Of a stretch of DNA of 55,056 nt, positions 44,702 to 53,796 are shown piece after piece. A model generated the notes under the pieces. It was not told the DNA's origin. It did not search any database and saw nothing but the letters and a program-made list of their open reading frames with translations. Positions within the stretch are counted from its first letter, which is position 1. Each line of letters starts with the position of its first letter. A program made the position numbers and the translations under genes. Source of the stretch: DAOSEK01 sp035363095 (GTDB lineage Archaea; Nanobdellota; Nanobdellia; Woesearchaeales; UBA119); assembly GCA_035363095.1 (NCBI GenBank), contig DAOSEK010000007.1:1-55056 (forward strand). The letters run 5' to 3'.

Positions 44702-45673
44702 TCAGCCCTTTCCTACTATATTTTCAAAGATTTCATCAAGTGAAGGCTTACTCATGCTTATCTCAATAACTCTTTCTTTTAGTTTTTCAAGTATTGGTAA
44801 AATATCCTTTAGCACATTGGTTCCTGTTTTTGAATATATTACAAGTCTTTGACCTTCAGTAACAATATTTAAAACTCCTTTGTTTGATTCAATTTCTTTT
44901 GAAATGGATGTATAATTTCCGGGGATTGATTCAACAATTATTTTCTCTCCTTGTAAAACGCTGGATTTTAGCTCTAGGGGTGTTCCAATCTTTAGAACTT
45001 TTCCATCTGCTAAGATTACGATTCTATCACACAAAAGCTCCAAATCAGAAACAAGATGGGATGCCAAAATCACAGTTGTACCTTTCTCATTAATTTTTTT
45101 TATTAGGTACCAAAGCTGTTTTTTAAGAATTGGATCAAGGTCCCCTGTAGGCTCATCAAGGATGAGTATCTTTGGATTATTTATCATTGCACACGCAATA
45201 TCAAGTCTTCTTTTCATTCCCCCTGATAAGGAATCAGCAATCTTATCTTTAAAAAGATATAAGTCAAATAAGTCTAAAAGGATTTTAATCCTTTCATCTC
45301 TTGTATATTTGTCAAGATTATAAAACGATGCAAAGAATTTTAGATTTTCAACAACAGTTAGGTTTGAATAAAATGAAGGAAGTTGACTTGAAAAGCCTAT
45401 TTTTTGTCTAAAGGCTTCTTTTAGGCGATTTACCGACTTTAAGATCTTTCTATTATCTTTTGTGGTGTGAGCAAAATAAACATCGCCTGTTAATGGCTCA
45501 AAAACCCCTATTAGACTTGACAATAAAGTAGTTTTTCCAGAACCTGAAAGCCCTATTATTCCTAAAAGCTCCCCTGAATAAACATCAAGATTCATTTTTT
45601 CTAGTATTAACGCGCCATCAATCTCGACACTCAGTTCTTTAGCCTTAAGAATAACGTTATCTTCCATACTCAC
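44702..45673 (-). CDS. ABC transporter ATP-binding protein, paralogue of 327-1310
   Basis: ATPase subunit (323 aa) of the second exporter. Visible motifs are Walker A GLSGSGKTT, Q-loop in FSSQLPSFY, signature LSGGM, Walker B ILILDEPTGDLDP and H-loop in ILASHL. A C-terminal ~90-residue regulatory domain matches its paralogue. It precedes the permease with a one-base gap. R2-related elements flank this operon at 42318 and 45850. Confidence 0.88.
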   Translation of the reverse strand: MSMEDNVILKAKELSVEIDGALILEKMNLDVYSGELLGIIGLSGSGKTTLLSSLIGVFEPLTGDVYFAHTTKDNRKILKSVNRLKEAFRQKIGFSSQLPSFYSNLTVVENLKFFASFYNLDKYTRDERIKILLDLFDLYLFKDKIADSLSGGMKRRLDIACAMINNPKILILDEPTGDLDPILKKQLWYLIKKINEKGTTVILASHLVSDLELLCDRIVILADGKVLKIGTPLELKSSVLQGEKIIVESIPGNYTSISKEIESNKGVLNIVTEGQRLVIYSKTGTNVLKDILPILEKLKERVIEISMSKPSLDEIFENIVGKG

Positions 45674-45849
45674 TATTCCTTAGAACAGCAATCATTTAAA
45701 AAAATGTGTTACTCCTACAAAATAGATTATTGATATGTTGATAAAATAATTTTGATGAAATTTTGATAAAGTCCTTTCATCATTTTTCACACTTTGATAT
45801 CTTAAATTTCTAATTTTACAAACTTTTATGTTTAATCCTTATTAATAGG

Positions 45850-45955
45850 AAGAGACGAATTTACAAAGACGAATTAAAGACAGAATTAAAGAAAGAATTA
45901 AACACTAGCATCTCGCAAGATGCCTTCTAGCATATATTTGAAGGTTTTTTATTTT
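45850..45955 (+). repeat. R2-related element right of the second ABC exporter, in a 477-base gap
   Basis: Contains AGAGACGAATT, a run of AGAATTAAAG-like units, ATCTCGCAAGATGCC and AGCATATATTTGAAGG, then TTTTTTATTTT. It is inverted relative to 42318-42440. The rest of 45674-46150 is AT-rich with no gene seen; it includes the minus-strand promoter region of the ABC operon near 45680-45840. Confidence 0.6.
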
Positions 45956-46150
45956 AGATTGTAGTGCTGATTGTATTACTTATCATAACATTATGATAAA
46001 AAACAATTATAAAAAGAAAAAGATAAAAAAACAAAACTGAAAAATTAAAGATTTTTGGTAATAATTCTTGACAATTAGAAATTTATTATAAAAAAATCTT
46101 AAAAAATAATGATGATTATTGGTTTTTTGAAATGTCTTCTACTCTTAAAT

Positions 46151-46903
46151 TTAGGACTCAACATTCTCAGACACTTCGTTTTCTAACTCTTGATTTTCTA
46201 ACTCTTGATTTTCTAACTCTTGATTTTCTAACTCTTCATTTTCTGACTCTTTATTCTTGAAAACCTTGCCCTTTTTTGATACAAAATAAACTACTAAAAA
46301 GATTGTTATGATTATTAAAAGCTCTAAAAAAGCTCCAATCATAATCCATTGCCAATATGCCAACCCTTCAAATGCAACAGGAGCACCGCCCGCACCTAAA
46401 ACCTCAACAGATTGCACCACTAAATTTTCTTCTAATGATGAAGTACTCATCAACCCAAAAGAATCCTTCATCTCAGGAACTGCTCTTGAAAGCATCAAAG
46501 CATCATTTGCTTTTGAAAACAGATTCATAATTATTGAGCCAACACTAACGATTGCAAAGGATATAAATGCAGGGATAAGAGATTTTAATATGTCTGAGAA
46601 CTTTTGTTTTTTTGAAGGAACAATCATTATTAATTTTTCTGCAACCTTGTAGTGTTCAACAGTTTTTCCTTTCTGTGAATAATGAAAATTTTCGGATACA
46701 ACAAACCCTGAATTAAGAAGATTAGTAATATTATAATGAACAGTAGATATAGGAATTTTCAGCTTCTCAGAGATTTCTGATTCACTCGCTTCATCAACAC
46801 TTGCAAGATATGAAAGAATCTGTCTTGCAGTATCACTTGAAAGAACCTTACTTATATCTTTTGACTTCTCATCATCAAGTGAAAGCATTACTACCTTTTC
46901 CAT
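46151..46903 (-). CDS. Membrane-bound winged-helix transcriptional regulator
   Basis: A 250-aa protein. It has an N-terminal ArsR/MarR-like winged helix (SSDTARQILSYLAS, then EISEKLKIPISTVHYNITNL), a basic wing, and two transmembrane helices near residues ~110-130 and ~190-215. The loop between them would face outside, suggesting a one-component membrane sensor. The C-terminus has four tandem ELENQ-like units encoded by a 15-bp DNA repeat (46180-46240), which may vary in number by slippage. Regulated genes unknown. Confidence 0.8.
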   Translation of the reverse strand: MEKVVMLSLDDEKSKDISKVLSSDTARQILSYLASVDEASESEISEKLKIPISTVHYNITNLLNSGFVVSENFHYSQKGKTVEHYKVAEKLIMIVPSKKQKFSDILKSLIPAFISFAIVSVGSIIMNLFSKANDALMLSRAVPEMKDSFGLMSTSSLEENLVVQSVEVLGAGGAPVAFEGLAYWQWIMIGAFLELLIIITIFLVVYFVSKKGKVFKNKESENEELENQELENQELENQELENEVSENVES

Positions 46904-47276
46904 TTTTTTAACCCTACATACTATAATTCACTTAAAAAATCACTTAAAAACACTATTAAAAAAACAGATAATACAAATCTTTTTTTTGAAAATCTTTTTT
47001 TCTTAAAGGGATTTTTAAAGAGATTTTTCCACATTTTTTATAAAAACCTAAAAAAAACGATTATCTCACTCGCCACAATAACACTCATTAATATCGATAA
47101 ATGAGCAATAAATATTTAAAGCTTTTCAAGGCTTCAGGTTTGTTAGAAGTTATTTTTATAATTTATTTATTAGAAATGATTGCCCAAAAAGGTTATAATG
47201 ACTAATTTATGGATTAATAACTAAAAAAACAGATAAAAAACAAAAAAAAGCATAAATTTAGATTAATGAATAAAAA
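46904..47276. other. Divergent intergenic region
   Basis: About 370 AT-rich bases between divergent genes. A TATA-like AATAAATATTTAAAGC near 47109-47124 faces the methyltransferase, and an imperfect inverted repeat CTCATTA...TAAATGAG lies at about 47086-47105. No gene seen. Confidence 0.45.
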
Positions 47277-48893
47277 ATGGATAAAATCAAGATTCAAAAA
47301 TCATCCCTTGAGGAGAAAAAAAAGGAAAATTCTGAAGAATGTTTAAAAAAAGACGCAAGTGAATATTTCAAAGCTAAAATTTCTAATATCAATTACGAAG
47401 GGTATGGAATTTCAAGGATAAAAAAACAAGATCTAAATGAAGATTCAGATGAAAAAAACAAAAACCAATCCTCAAATAAAATTAATAAAACAAAGCAAAA
47501 ATACAAACTCTTAATACCTTATGCACTTGAAGAGGAGATAGTTTTAACAACTATTAAATTGAAAAAAAGAAATGTAGCGATATGTGAGACACCTAAAGAA
47601 ATATCTAATATAAACAAAAACCGAGTAGAGCCAGTTTGTTCTTATTTTGGATTGTGTGGAGGCTGTTTTCTTCAGCATATGAACTATGAAAAACAACTTG
47701 AGCTTAAAAAAGAACTGCTTGAAAAACTTTTTTCGGATATTAATTCTAACATTGATAATTTAAATAAATCTAAAACCCTTTCAAAAGACTATTCTAACTC
47801 TCCAAAAGATGCTCCTAAAAATTGTGAAGGCATTAAAAAAGCATATCTTGAGATAAGCCCTTCAAAAAAAATATTAGGTTATAGAAACCGAGTTGATTTA
47901 ACCATTTCATCTGAAGGTTTTCTTGAAGATAATAACATAAAAAACCCTATTAAAAAACTTTCTTTCAGGCAAAAAAGAGTATATTGGAAAACAGTTCCAA
48001 TTGAAAAGTGCACAATTGCACTTGATTCTATCAATACAATAATTAAAAAGTTAAACCATTTTTTGATAGAGTCAAAATCAACAGCTTATGATATTAAAAA
48101 AAAGGAAGGCACAATGAGATTTTTTGTGATAAGGTCAGCAGAGAATACAAAAGATTTTAGCATAGGACTGCTTTTATCCAAAAATAATCAAACCAATTTG
48201 GCAATAGAAGAGTTTAAAGAATTTTGCGTTAAAGAAGAAATAAAAAACTCTTATGTAATGCTTACTGATTCGCTATCTGATGTAAGTGTATCTGAAGAGT
48301 ATATCCCGCTCTTTGGGAAAAACTATTTCTTGGAAAAGGTTTTTGAAAACTCACTTAAAATTCCTAATACCAGCTTCTTTCAGGTGAACACATCTGGTTT
48401 TGAAGAGCTTTTAATAAAGACTAAAACCGAATTGTTAGCTTGTTATAAAGATCTAAATCAAATGCAAGCAATTGATCTTTTTTGCGGTGTTGGAACGATT
48501 ACACTATCACTTGCCGAAATATTTCAAGAAATTAAAGGCTATGAATTAGAAAGAGATTCAGTTGAACTTGCAATTGAAAATGCATATTCAAATAATATTA
48601 AAAATGTGAAATTTATAGCAACAGACCTGTTAAAAAATGAAAATCTCTCAAAAATTGATATATCAAAAAAAGTTTTGATATTAGATCCTCCTAGGTCAGG
48701 GATTGGAAACAGGCTTATTGATAAAATCAATCTTGAAAAACCTTACGTGATAGTTTATATATCTTGTAACCCTAAAAGCCAAAGTGAGGATATTAAAAGA
48801 ATCAAAGGTTATCTAATCAAAAGACAGTTTGCATTTGACATTTTCCCAAATACAACCCATATTGAAAACGTTTTAATTATGGAAAAAATTTAG
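47277..48893 (+). CDS. TrmA/RumA-family 23S rRNA or tRNA m5U methyltransferase
   Basis: SAM-dependent RNA uridine-C5 methyltransferase (538 aa). An N-terminal cysteine set CSYFGLCGGCFLQH plus a later CTIAL cysteine should bind a 4Fe-4S cluster, as in RumA. The SAM site is AIDLFCGVGTITLSLA, the catalytic loop ILDPPRSGIG, and the nucleophile Cys lies in YISCNPKSQ. In archaea, members methylate U54 of tRNA or rRNA. The N-terminal ~100 residues are Lys/Asn-rich and longer than usual, with insertions around residues 50-75 and 155-190. Confidence 0.88.
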   Translation: MDKIKIQKSSLEEKKKENSEECLKKDASEYFKAKISNINYEGYGISRIKKQDLNEDSDEKNKNQSSNKINKTKQKYKLLIPYALEEEIVLTTIKLKKRNVAICETPKEISNINKNRVEPVCSYFGLCGGCFLQHMNYEKQLELKKELLEKLFSDINSNIDNLNKSKTLSKDYSNSPKDAPKNCEGIKKAYLEISPSKKILGYRNRVDLTISSEGFLEDNNIKNPIKKLSFRQKRVYWKTVPIEKCTIALDSINTIIKKLNHFLIESKSTAYDIKKKEGTMRFFVIRSAENTKDFSIGLLLSKNNQTNLAIEEFKEFCVKEEIKNSYVMLTDSLSDVSVSEEYIPLFGKNYFLEKVFENSLKIPNTSFFQVNTSGFEELLIKTKTELLACYKDLNQMQAIDLFCGVGTITLSLAEIFQEIKGYELERDSVELAIENAYSNNIKNVKFIATDLLKNENLSKIDISKKVLILDPPRSGIGNRLIDKINLEKPYVIVYISCNPKSQSEDIKRIKGYLIKRQFAFDIFPNTTHIENVLIMEKI

Positions 48894-48907
48894 TTGCCCA
48901 CAAATCT

Positions 48908-48987
48908 TTTTGATTTCATGAATAAGTCTATTCAAATTTTCTGCTTAAAAAACCTAAGTATGCGAAATTATGTTGGATTTCATCAAA
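48908..48987 (-). repeat. Short R2-like element
   Basis: Has TGATTTCATGAATAAGTC on one side and GGATTTCATCAAATCAAC on the other, with AAAAAACCTAAGTATGCG between. It shares the palindrome-end landmarks of R2 but lacks the hairpin plus T-run end. It lies between converging gene ends. Confidence 0.55.
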
Positions 48988-49036
48988 TCAACTATTTAGA
49001 GATAAAGACTTTTGAGAGCCATACTAAAAGATAATA

Positions 49037-50983
49037 TCATTTTTTTAGCCTCATAAACAATACTATAAGCATTGATATTGCAAAGCCAAACAAAGATCCA
49101 TAAAAAAATAGCAAAAGAATTGGTTTCTCATTATCATCTTTAAATTCATAACTCTTTCCTTGTTTTCTAAAATATATATCCATATTTGAAAGCTCTAAAG
49201 CATACTCAGAATAAAGGCTTGCAGAATAAACATCTCCTAACTCAAGTAAACTTGTCGCATATTCGTAATAACTATATCCTATTATTGGAAATGCCATTTG
49301 CTCTTGAAGTAGTCCAATCTGTTTTTCGCTTTCATCTATTTTTCTTTTGATTGTCTGATTATATTGTTCAAGTGTGATATATAAAGATGACATTACATTA
49401 TTCAAAAATGCCTTTGCCTCAGAACCCTGATAAATGCAAAGTGCAAAATCTTTAGATTTATAACTTTGTTGAGCCCTTGTTAAAAGTTTTTTTGCATCAT
49501 CTAAATACCTAGGATATAATAGACTAAAATATTCAATATATCCTTTCGTTTCAGATAGCTTTGAAACACAAGCAATCTCTAAGGACTCTTCGGAAAGGTT
49601 GTAATATTTTTTGTCAAATCCAATAAAATTAACCCAAAGTTCAGCACTATATAGCCGATTTATACCTTTTGATAGCTCTAAAATTGCATTGTTTCTTAGG
49701 TATTCTAAAAGCACCTCTTCCTTTAATTGTTGAGATTCATTTGATATATTTAGAAGGGTTAATAACTCTTTTATTTCATCATCTTCAAGGTTTATATTTT
49801 TTGATTTGTTTAAAGTCTTTTTGAAATTCTCAAGATTTTGCTCTGATTCTAAAACCCTCTCAATTACCCCTGCATATACCTGAAGGTCTCCTAAACTTTT
49901 TAGCTCTAAATCAAGTTTAGACCTTAGGTCTTTTGTTTTTTCAATCATTGCATTCTCGAGCTCAAAAAGCCTCTTATCTGTTATATTTGAACTCACCAAG
50001 TTCACATATAAAAATCCATTTAATGAGTTAAAGCAAAGACTTGCTGCGGAGTAATAGTTTTCACGCAAAGATTGATTTTTTGCCTTTTCTATATTCTCTG
50101 AAGAAGTGTTAAATACGCTATCAAGTCCATTGTATTGATTTGAAACTTCAGAGAAAACACCAATCTGGTCTTTTACCTTTTTTGCCTGCTCACAAAGGGA
50201 ATTTGTAATCTTTTGCATCTCTTTTTTAAAATCAGTTGAATCTATTGTTACATTAAACTCATTTAGATATTTTTTACCGGTATAATGAAATATCACATCG
50301 TATAGATTATTTACTTCAACAAGCTCTATCCCTAAGGGCTTTGCGTAATCAAAAAGGTCTATAGTTTCATTATTTTCAATATAATACCTTTCTCCTGCAG
50401 GTATTAGCACCTTTTTTATTTTTGATTGGCTTGCACCCATTATTTTTTCTTTAAGTCCTCCCACCGGACCTATCAGATATCCTGAGTTGATTGTGCCTGA
50501 AAGGGCTATATCTTTTTTGTAATCCAAATTATTTAGCGCTGCAAATGTTAAAAATGCAATTGAAGAGCCTGCGCTTGGTCCTCCTATCACTGAAGCATCG
50601 GAGTGTATTATATAGAAAAAATCAATTTGAGAGCAATCATGCCCAGAAAGTTTGCAAGCCATATCCCTAGCATACCTAATTGATACCTGCACATCTATTC
50701 TATTGAAAGGAAATGAATCAATAAAAATTCTGCCTGTACCTTTTTTTAATTCCAAACTTAGCATAGGTATACTTCCAATCTGTTCATTTGAAGAGGTATC
50801 AGATACTGCCATCAACGGAATTGAATACTCTAAAGCATTAGAATTACTGCTAAAAAGCAGGGTTACTATAAGTATTATCAAAAGAGATGAGAAGGCTATA
50901 ATAAACTGAAGTTTTTTTGAATATCCCTTGAGATATTTATTCAAAGCCCCTCTTAAAAATTTATTTTTTATATTCATAGCCAT
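49037..50983 (-). CDS. Membrane-anchored Lon-type (S16) serine peptidase without AAA domain
   Basis: A 648-aa protein. One transmembrane helix lies at ~25-45 and another at the C-terminus (~620-643), so the body is outside, or between membrane anchors. Residues ~85-245 are a Lon peptidase domain with the Ser-Lys dyad S137 (GGPSAGSS) and K178 (GPVGGLKEK). There is no ATPase domain, and the following ~350 residues are helical with several cysteines. Known archaeal LonB carries an AAA module; this one does not. A processing role on surface proteins is inference. Confidence 0.86.
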   Translation of the reverse strand: MAMNIKNKFLRGALNKYLKGYSKKLQFIIAFSSLLIILIVTLLFSSNSNALEYSIPLMAVSDTSSNEQIGSIPMLSLELKKGTGRIFIDSFPFNRIDVQVSIRYARDMACKLSGHDCSQIDFFYIIHSDASVIGGPSAGSSIAFLTFAALNNLDYKKDIALSGTINSGYLIGPVGGLKEKIMGASQSKIKKVLIPAGERYYIENNETIDLFDYAKPLGIELVEVNNLYDVIFHYTGKKYLNEFNVTIDSTDFKKEMQKITNSLCEQAKKVKDQIGVFSEVSNQYNGLDSVFNTSSENIEKAKNQSLRENYYSAASLCFNSLNGFLYVNLVSSNITDKRLFELENAMIEKTKDLRSKLDLELKSLGDLQVYAGVIERVLESEQNLENFKKTLNKSKNINLEDDEIKELLTLLNISNESQQLKEEVLLEYLRNNAILELSKGINRLYSAELWVNFIGFDKKYYNLSEESLEIACVSKLSETKGYIEYFSLLYPRYLDDAKKLLTRAQQSYKSKDFALCIYQGSEAKAFLNNVMSSLYITLEQYNQTIKRKIDESEKQIGLLQEQMAFPIIGYSYYEYATSLLELGDVYSASLYSEYALELSNMDIYFRKQGKSYEFKDDNEKPILLLFFYGSLFGFAISMLIVLFMRLKK

Positions 50984-51180
50984 ATGCCTCTTGGCAGGAG
51001 AATTAAACCTAGTTATTAAATTTTATTAAAACAAATCATCTTATTAAAACAAATAACACCAAATACCAGCTTTGTATAGACATTCTTTAAAACAGCAGAT
51101 TATTGACCAATTAGAAAAAACGCATTATAATAAAACCATTAAGATAAAACTACAAGTTAGGTTAAAGATTAAATTTTAAA

Positions 51181-51249
51181 ATTGAAAATCTCACACTAAA
51201 GTGAGGGGTATTAAACCCCGAACAAATCTCACATTGTGAGATTTTCAAT
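51181..51249. repeat. Nested inverted-repeat (hairpin) element
   Basis: A 15-bp perfect inverted repeat ATTGAAAATCTCACA (51181-51195) and TGTGAGATTTTCAAT (51235-51249) encloses a smaller hairpin, GGGG/CCCC around TATTAAA. It lies in a 567-base gene-free gap that also holds R1 copy C and an R2 copy; 50984-51180 shows nothing. It could be a terminator or the end of a small mobile element. Confidence 0.7.
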
Positions 51250-51272
51250 AATTAAAAGGATATTAAAGATTT

Positions 51273-51410
51273 GATAAATTAACAACCTCGCCTTAAAGGG
51301 CAAGGTATGTTGGTAATATAAAAGCATACGCTAAATTCAACGAGCTTGTTTATTAAAAAAAGAGTACAAAATCCTCATGTTAAAACACGAGGTATCCTTT
51401 TCTATCAATG
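51273..51410 (+). repeat. R1 element copy C
   Basis: Carries the hairpin CCTCGCC/GGGCAAGG, the pair GTATGTT/AGCATAC, and CCTCATG...ACACGAGG, ending TTCTATCAATG. It is uninterrupted, unlike copy B. An R2 copy in minus orientation starts directly after it. Confidence 0.78.
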
Positions 51411-51541
51411 AAAAACCTTGGTATAAATGCCGAGACATCTCGAGAATATTCGAGGTTAATCCTTGCATGAATCCACCTATTCAAACTTTAGGCTTGAAAA
51501 AGCAGAGTATGCAAATGAGCTGGATTTCATCAAATCAAGTT
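51411..51541 (-). repeat. R2 element, minus orientation
   Basis: Reversed, it matches the 32041 and 39516 copies: GATTTCATC-like end, CATTTGCATAC, AGCCTAAAGTTTGAATAG, GGATTCATGCAAGGATTAAC, then the CTCGGCATTTATACCAAGG hairpin. It abuts R1 copy C and lies just downstream of the L14e gene end. Confidence 0.78.
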
Positions 51542-51550
51542 TATCGGGAT

Positions 51551-51916
51551 CTATTTAGAACTTGCCTTTTTAGGCTTTGTTTTTGAATCTTCTTTTAAAC
51601 TGCCCTTTTTAACCCTTTTTGCAGGCTTTTCTTTTGGCTTATCCTCTTTTCCTTCAGATTTTTGATATTTTGGACCTTTCTTTAGTTTTACCTTGTAGCC
51701 TTCTTTTTCAAGGGCGATTATTACCTTCTCTCGGGATGCCTCTTTTGGGATCTCAACAATCTTATCCGTTGGCTCAAGATGCCTTATATTAACTTTTTTC
51801 CTTCGGGTATAACCATCTACGATTACATATGGCAATTCAAGCTTTTCTACTACCATACAAAATCTTCCAGCATCTCTTCCTGCAGTTTTTAGACATATTC
51901 TTCCAATATCAAACAT
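51551..51916 (-). CDS. rpl14e: Archaeal ribosomal protein L14e
   Basis: Large-subunit ribosomal protein of 121 aa, found in archaea and eukaryotes but not bacteria. A KOW-like N-terminus (IGRICLKTAGRDAGRF) is followed by VEKLELPYVIVDG and VNIRHLEPTDKIVEI. The last ~45 residues are a Lys/Pro-rich basic tail, longer than in most archaeal L14e. It supports the archaeal assignment of the window. Confidence 0.93.
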   Translation of the reverse strand: MFDIGRICLKTAGRDAGRFCMVVEKLELPYVIVDGYTRRKKVNIRHLEPTDKIVEIPKEASREKVIIALEKEGYKVKLKKGPKYQKSEGKEDKPKEKPAKRVKKGSLKEDSKTKPKKASSK

Positions 51917-52063
51917 TTTTTTTCACCTTTTTGATCTTTTAGATGACAGGAGTTACCATTCCCTGCCAAGACCTAAAAAACAACATGATTAAATCGCATA
52001 GCTCAACTTAATTATTGAACTATAAAATTTTGGAGTATAAAAAAATAAAAACACATAATGATC

Positions 52064-52333
52064 TTATATACCCAGCTTTTCTCTTTTTATCTTCTCTCTT
52101 GCACAAGCGGAGCAAAGGTTTCCACCATAAGGTCTCTCAGGTCTCTTTTGGGTTTTTGCCATAGTCTGAGCCTTGTATGGTCTAACTCTAGCAACTCCTG
52201 CTAAAGGCTTTCCACATACAGCACATTTTGGCTTTGAAGGAGCCCTTGGCTCGTAGTGTATCGTTACTTTGTTTCCGGGTAATTTCTTAAAGACCCTTCG
52301 TAGAGATCTTGATTTATGGATTATCTTTGTCAT
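52064..52333 (-). CDS. rpl34e: Archaeal ribosomal protein L34e
   Basis: Large-subunit ribosomal protein of 89 aa, specific to archaea and eukaryotes. RSRSLRRVFKKLPG begins the protein, and a zinc-ribbon-like pair is visible as CAVCGKPL and CSAC near the C-terminus, with RPERPYGG between. It lies 147 bases upstream of L14e on the same strand. Confidence 0.95.
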   Translation of the reverse strand: MTKIIHKSRSLRRVFKKLPGNKVTIHYEPRAPSKPKCAVCGKPLAGVARVRPYKAQTMAKTQKRPERPYGGNLCSACAREKIKREKLGI

Positions 52334-52695
52334 AAAAACACCTATTGGTTTTATTAGTTAATATCAGGGAAAGGGTATTTCTTTAAAAATATTTTGATTT
52401 CGTGAATCCGTTATCTACAATATAGCCTTGGGTATATTTTATAAATATGTTACATTGTATACTTTCATTTCGCAAAACCTTTTATCATTTCGTTCATTTT
52501 TATCTTTTGACATCAGAAATAAAATACAAATCTAGATACTAATTCTCTCAACAGCCATTAAGATAAATTAGCTCTTTATGCCTAAAAAACTTTTAATTTT
52601 TAGGTTTGCTATCAAAACAGCCAATTTTTCAAAAAGAATAAATATTTAAGGGAAAACCCTTTGATCCTAAGAAGTGATTTAGATTGATATCAAAG
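52334..52695. other. Divergent promoter region with an R2 fragment
   Basis: TTGATTTCGTGAATCCG near 52390 is a fragment of the R2 palindrome end. A TATA-like AATATTTAAGGG lies at about 52643-52654, roughly 45 bases ahead of the dehydratase start. No gene seen. Confidence 0.45.
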
Positions 52696-53796
52696 ATGAT
52701 TAAAATGGTAAATAAAAAAAAAGGATTTCTTGATGATAAAAGGATTTTAATTACAGGAGGCACTGGTTCTTGGGGAAATGAGCTTACAACCCAGATTCTT
52801 TCTAAATTTAACCCTCAAGAGATTATCATATATTCTAGAGGAGAGATTAAGCAGGTAGAGATGAAAAGGAGGTTTAATAATAAAAAACTTAACTTTGTGA
52901 TAGGGGATGTAAGAAATAAAGAAAGGCTTATGGCAATTACTAAAGATATTGATGTCATATTTCATCTAGCAGCACTTAAGCATGTGCCAGTTTGTGAGGA
53001 GAATGCCTATGAGTCTCTTACAATTAATATCTTAGGAACTGAAAATATTATTGAGTGTGCCATTCAAAATAATGTCAAAAAAGTGGTATATGTCTCTACG
53101 GATAAGGCGGTAAGCCCAATCAATATCTATGGGGTCGCAAAGGCTGCAAGCGAAAGATTAATTGTCAATGCAAATATGAAAAACACTAATACAGTATTTG
53201 CATGTATTAGAGCAGGAAATGTTTTGGGCTCAAGTGGAAGCGTTATCCCATTATTTAAAAAGCAGATTGAAATAAGTAACATTGTAACAATTACCGATAA
53301 GCAAATGACTAGGTTTATTATGTCTTTAGGACAGGCAGTTACCCTTTTACTAAAAGCTACAGAGATGTCAATTGGTGGTGAGATTTTTGTAACTAAAATG
53401 CCTGGAATCAAAATAACTAACCTTGCAAAAGTTATGATTCAAAGAATCGGAAATAGATCAACAAAGATTGAGTATATTGGAATTAGGCCAGGAGAGAAAC
53501 TTCATGAGGTTTTGGTTTCAGAGTATGAATGCTCAAGAACAGTTGAATTTGGAAATTACTACATAATCCTTCCATACGTACCTATTGAAAAAGCGTTTAA
53601 AAAATATGAAAAACTAAATAAGGTAGGATTTAAGGATTATACATCAGAAAATACAAATATCTTAAATGATAGCGATATCTTAGATGTATTGCTCTCTAAT
53701 AATTTTTTAGAGTCTAAGGTCTTTGATCCTGTTACCGATATGCTAAATAAAGAGAGCATAAAAAGGCTTTCAAATAAGGAAAAATGGCTAATTTAA
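52696..53796 (+). CDS. UDP-sugar 4,6-dehydratase of the PseB/CapD/CapE kind
   Basis: An extended short-chain dehydrogenase (366 aa) that would turn UDP-GlcNAc into a 4-keto-6-deoxy sugar. The NAD-binding motif is ITGGTGSWGNEL, and the active-site segment VSTDKAVSPINIYGVAK has the Tyr-x3-Lys pair. The ATG at 52696 is preferred to a TTG at 52684; the ATG at 52705 is also possible. It overlaps the next gene by 13 bases. With the following reductase and cupin genes it matches CapE and CapF of UDP-L-FucNAc synthesis, but the exact product is not certain. Confidence 0.82.
   Translation: MIKMVNKKKGFLDDKRILITGGTGSWGNELTTQILSKFNPQEIIIYSRGEIKQVEMKRRFNNKKLNFVIGDVRNKERLMAITKDIDVIFHLAALKHVPVCEENAYESLTINILGTENIIECAIQNNVKKVVYVSTDKAVSPINIYGVAKAASERLIVNANMKNTNTVFACIRAGNVLGSSGSVIPLFKKQIEISNIVTITDKQMTRFIMSLGQAVTLLLKATEMSIGGEIFVTKMPGIKITNLAKVMIQRIGNRSTKIEYIGIRPGEKLHEVLVSEYECSRTVEFGNYYIILPYVPIEKAFKKYEKLNKVGFKDYTSENTNILNDSDILDVLLSNNFLESKVFDPVTDMLNKESIKRLSNKEKWLI

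Noticed and set aside
51377..51586. Small plus-strand frame before L14e
   Set aside because: It spans R1 and R2 elements and runs into the L14e gene on the other strand.
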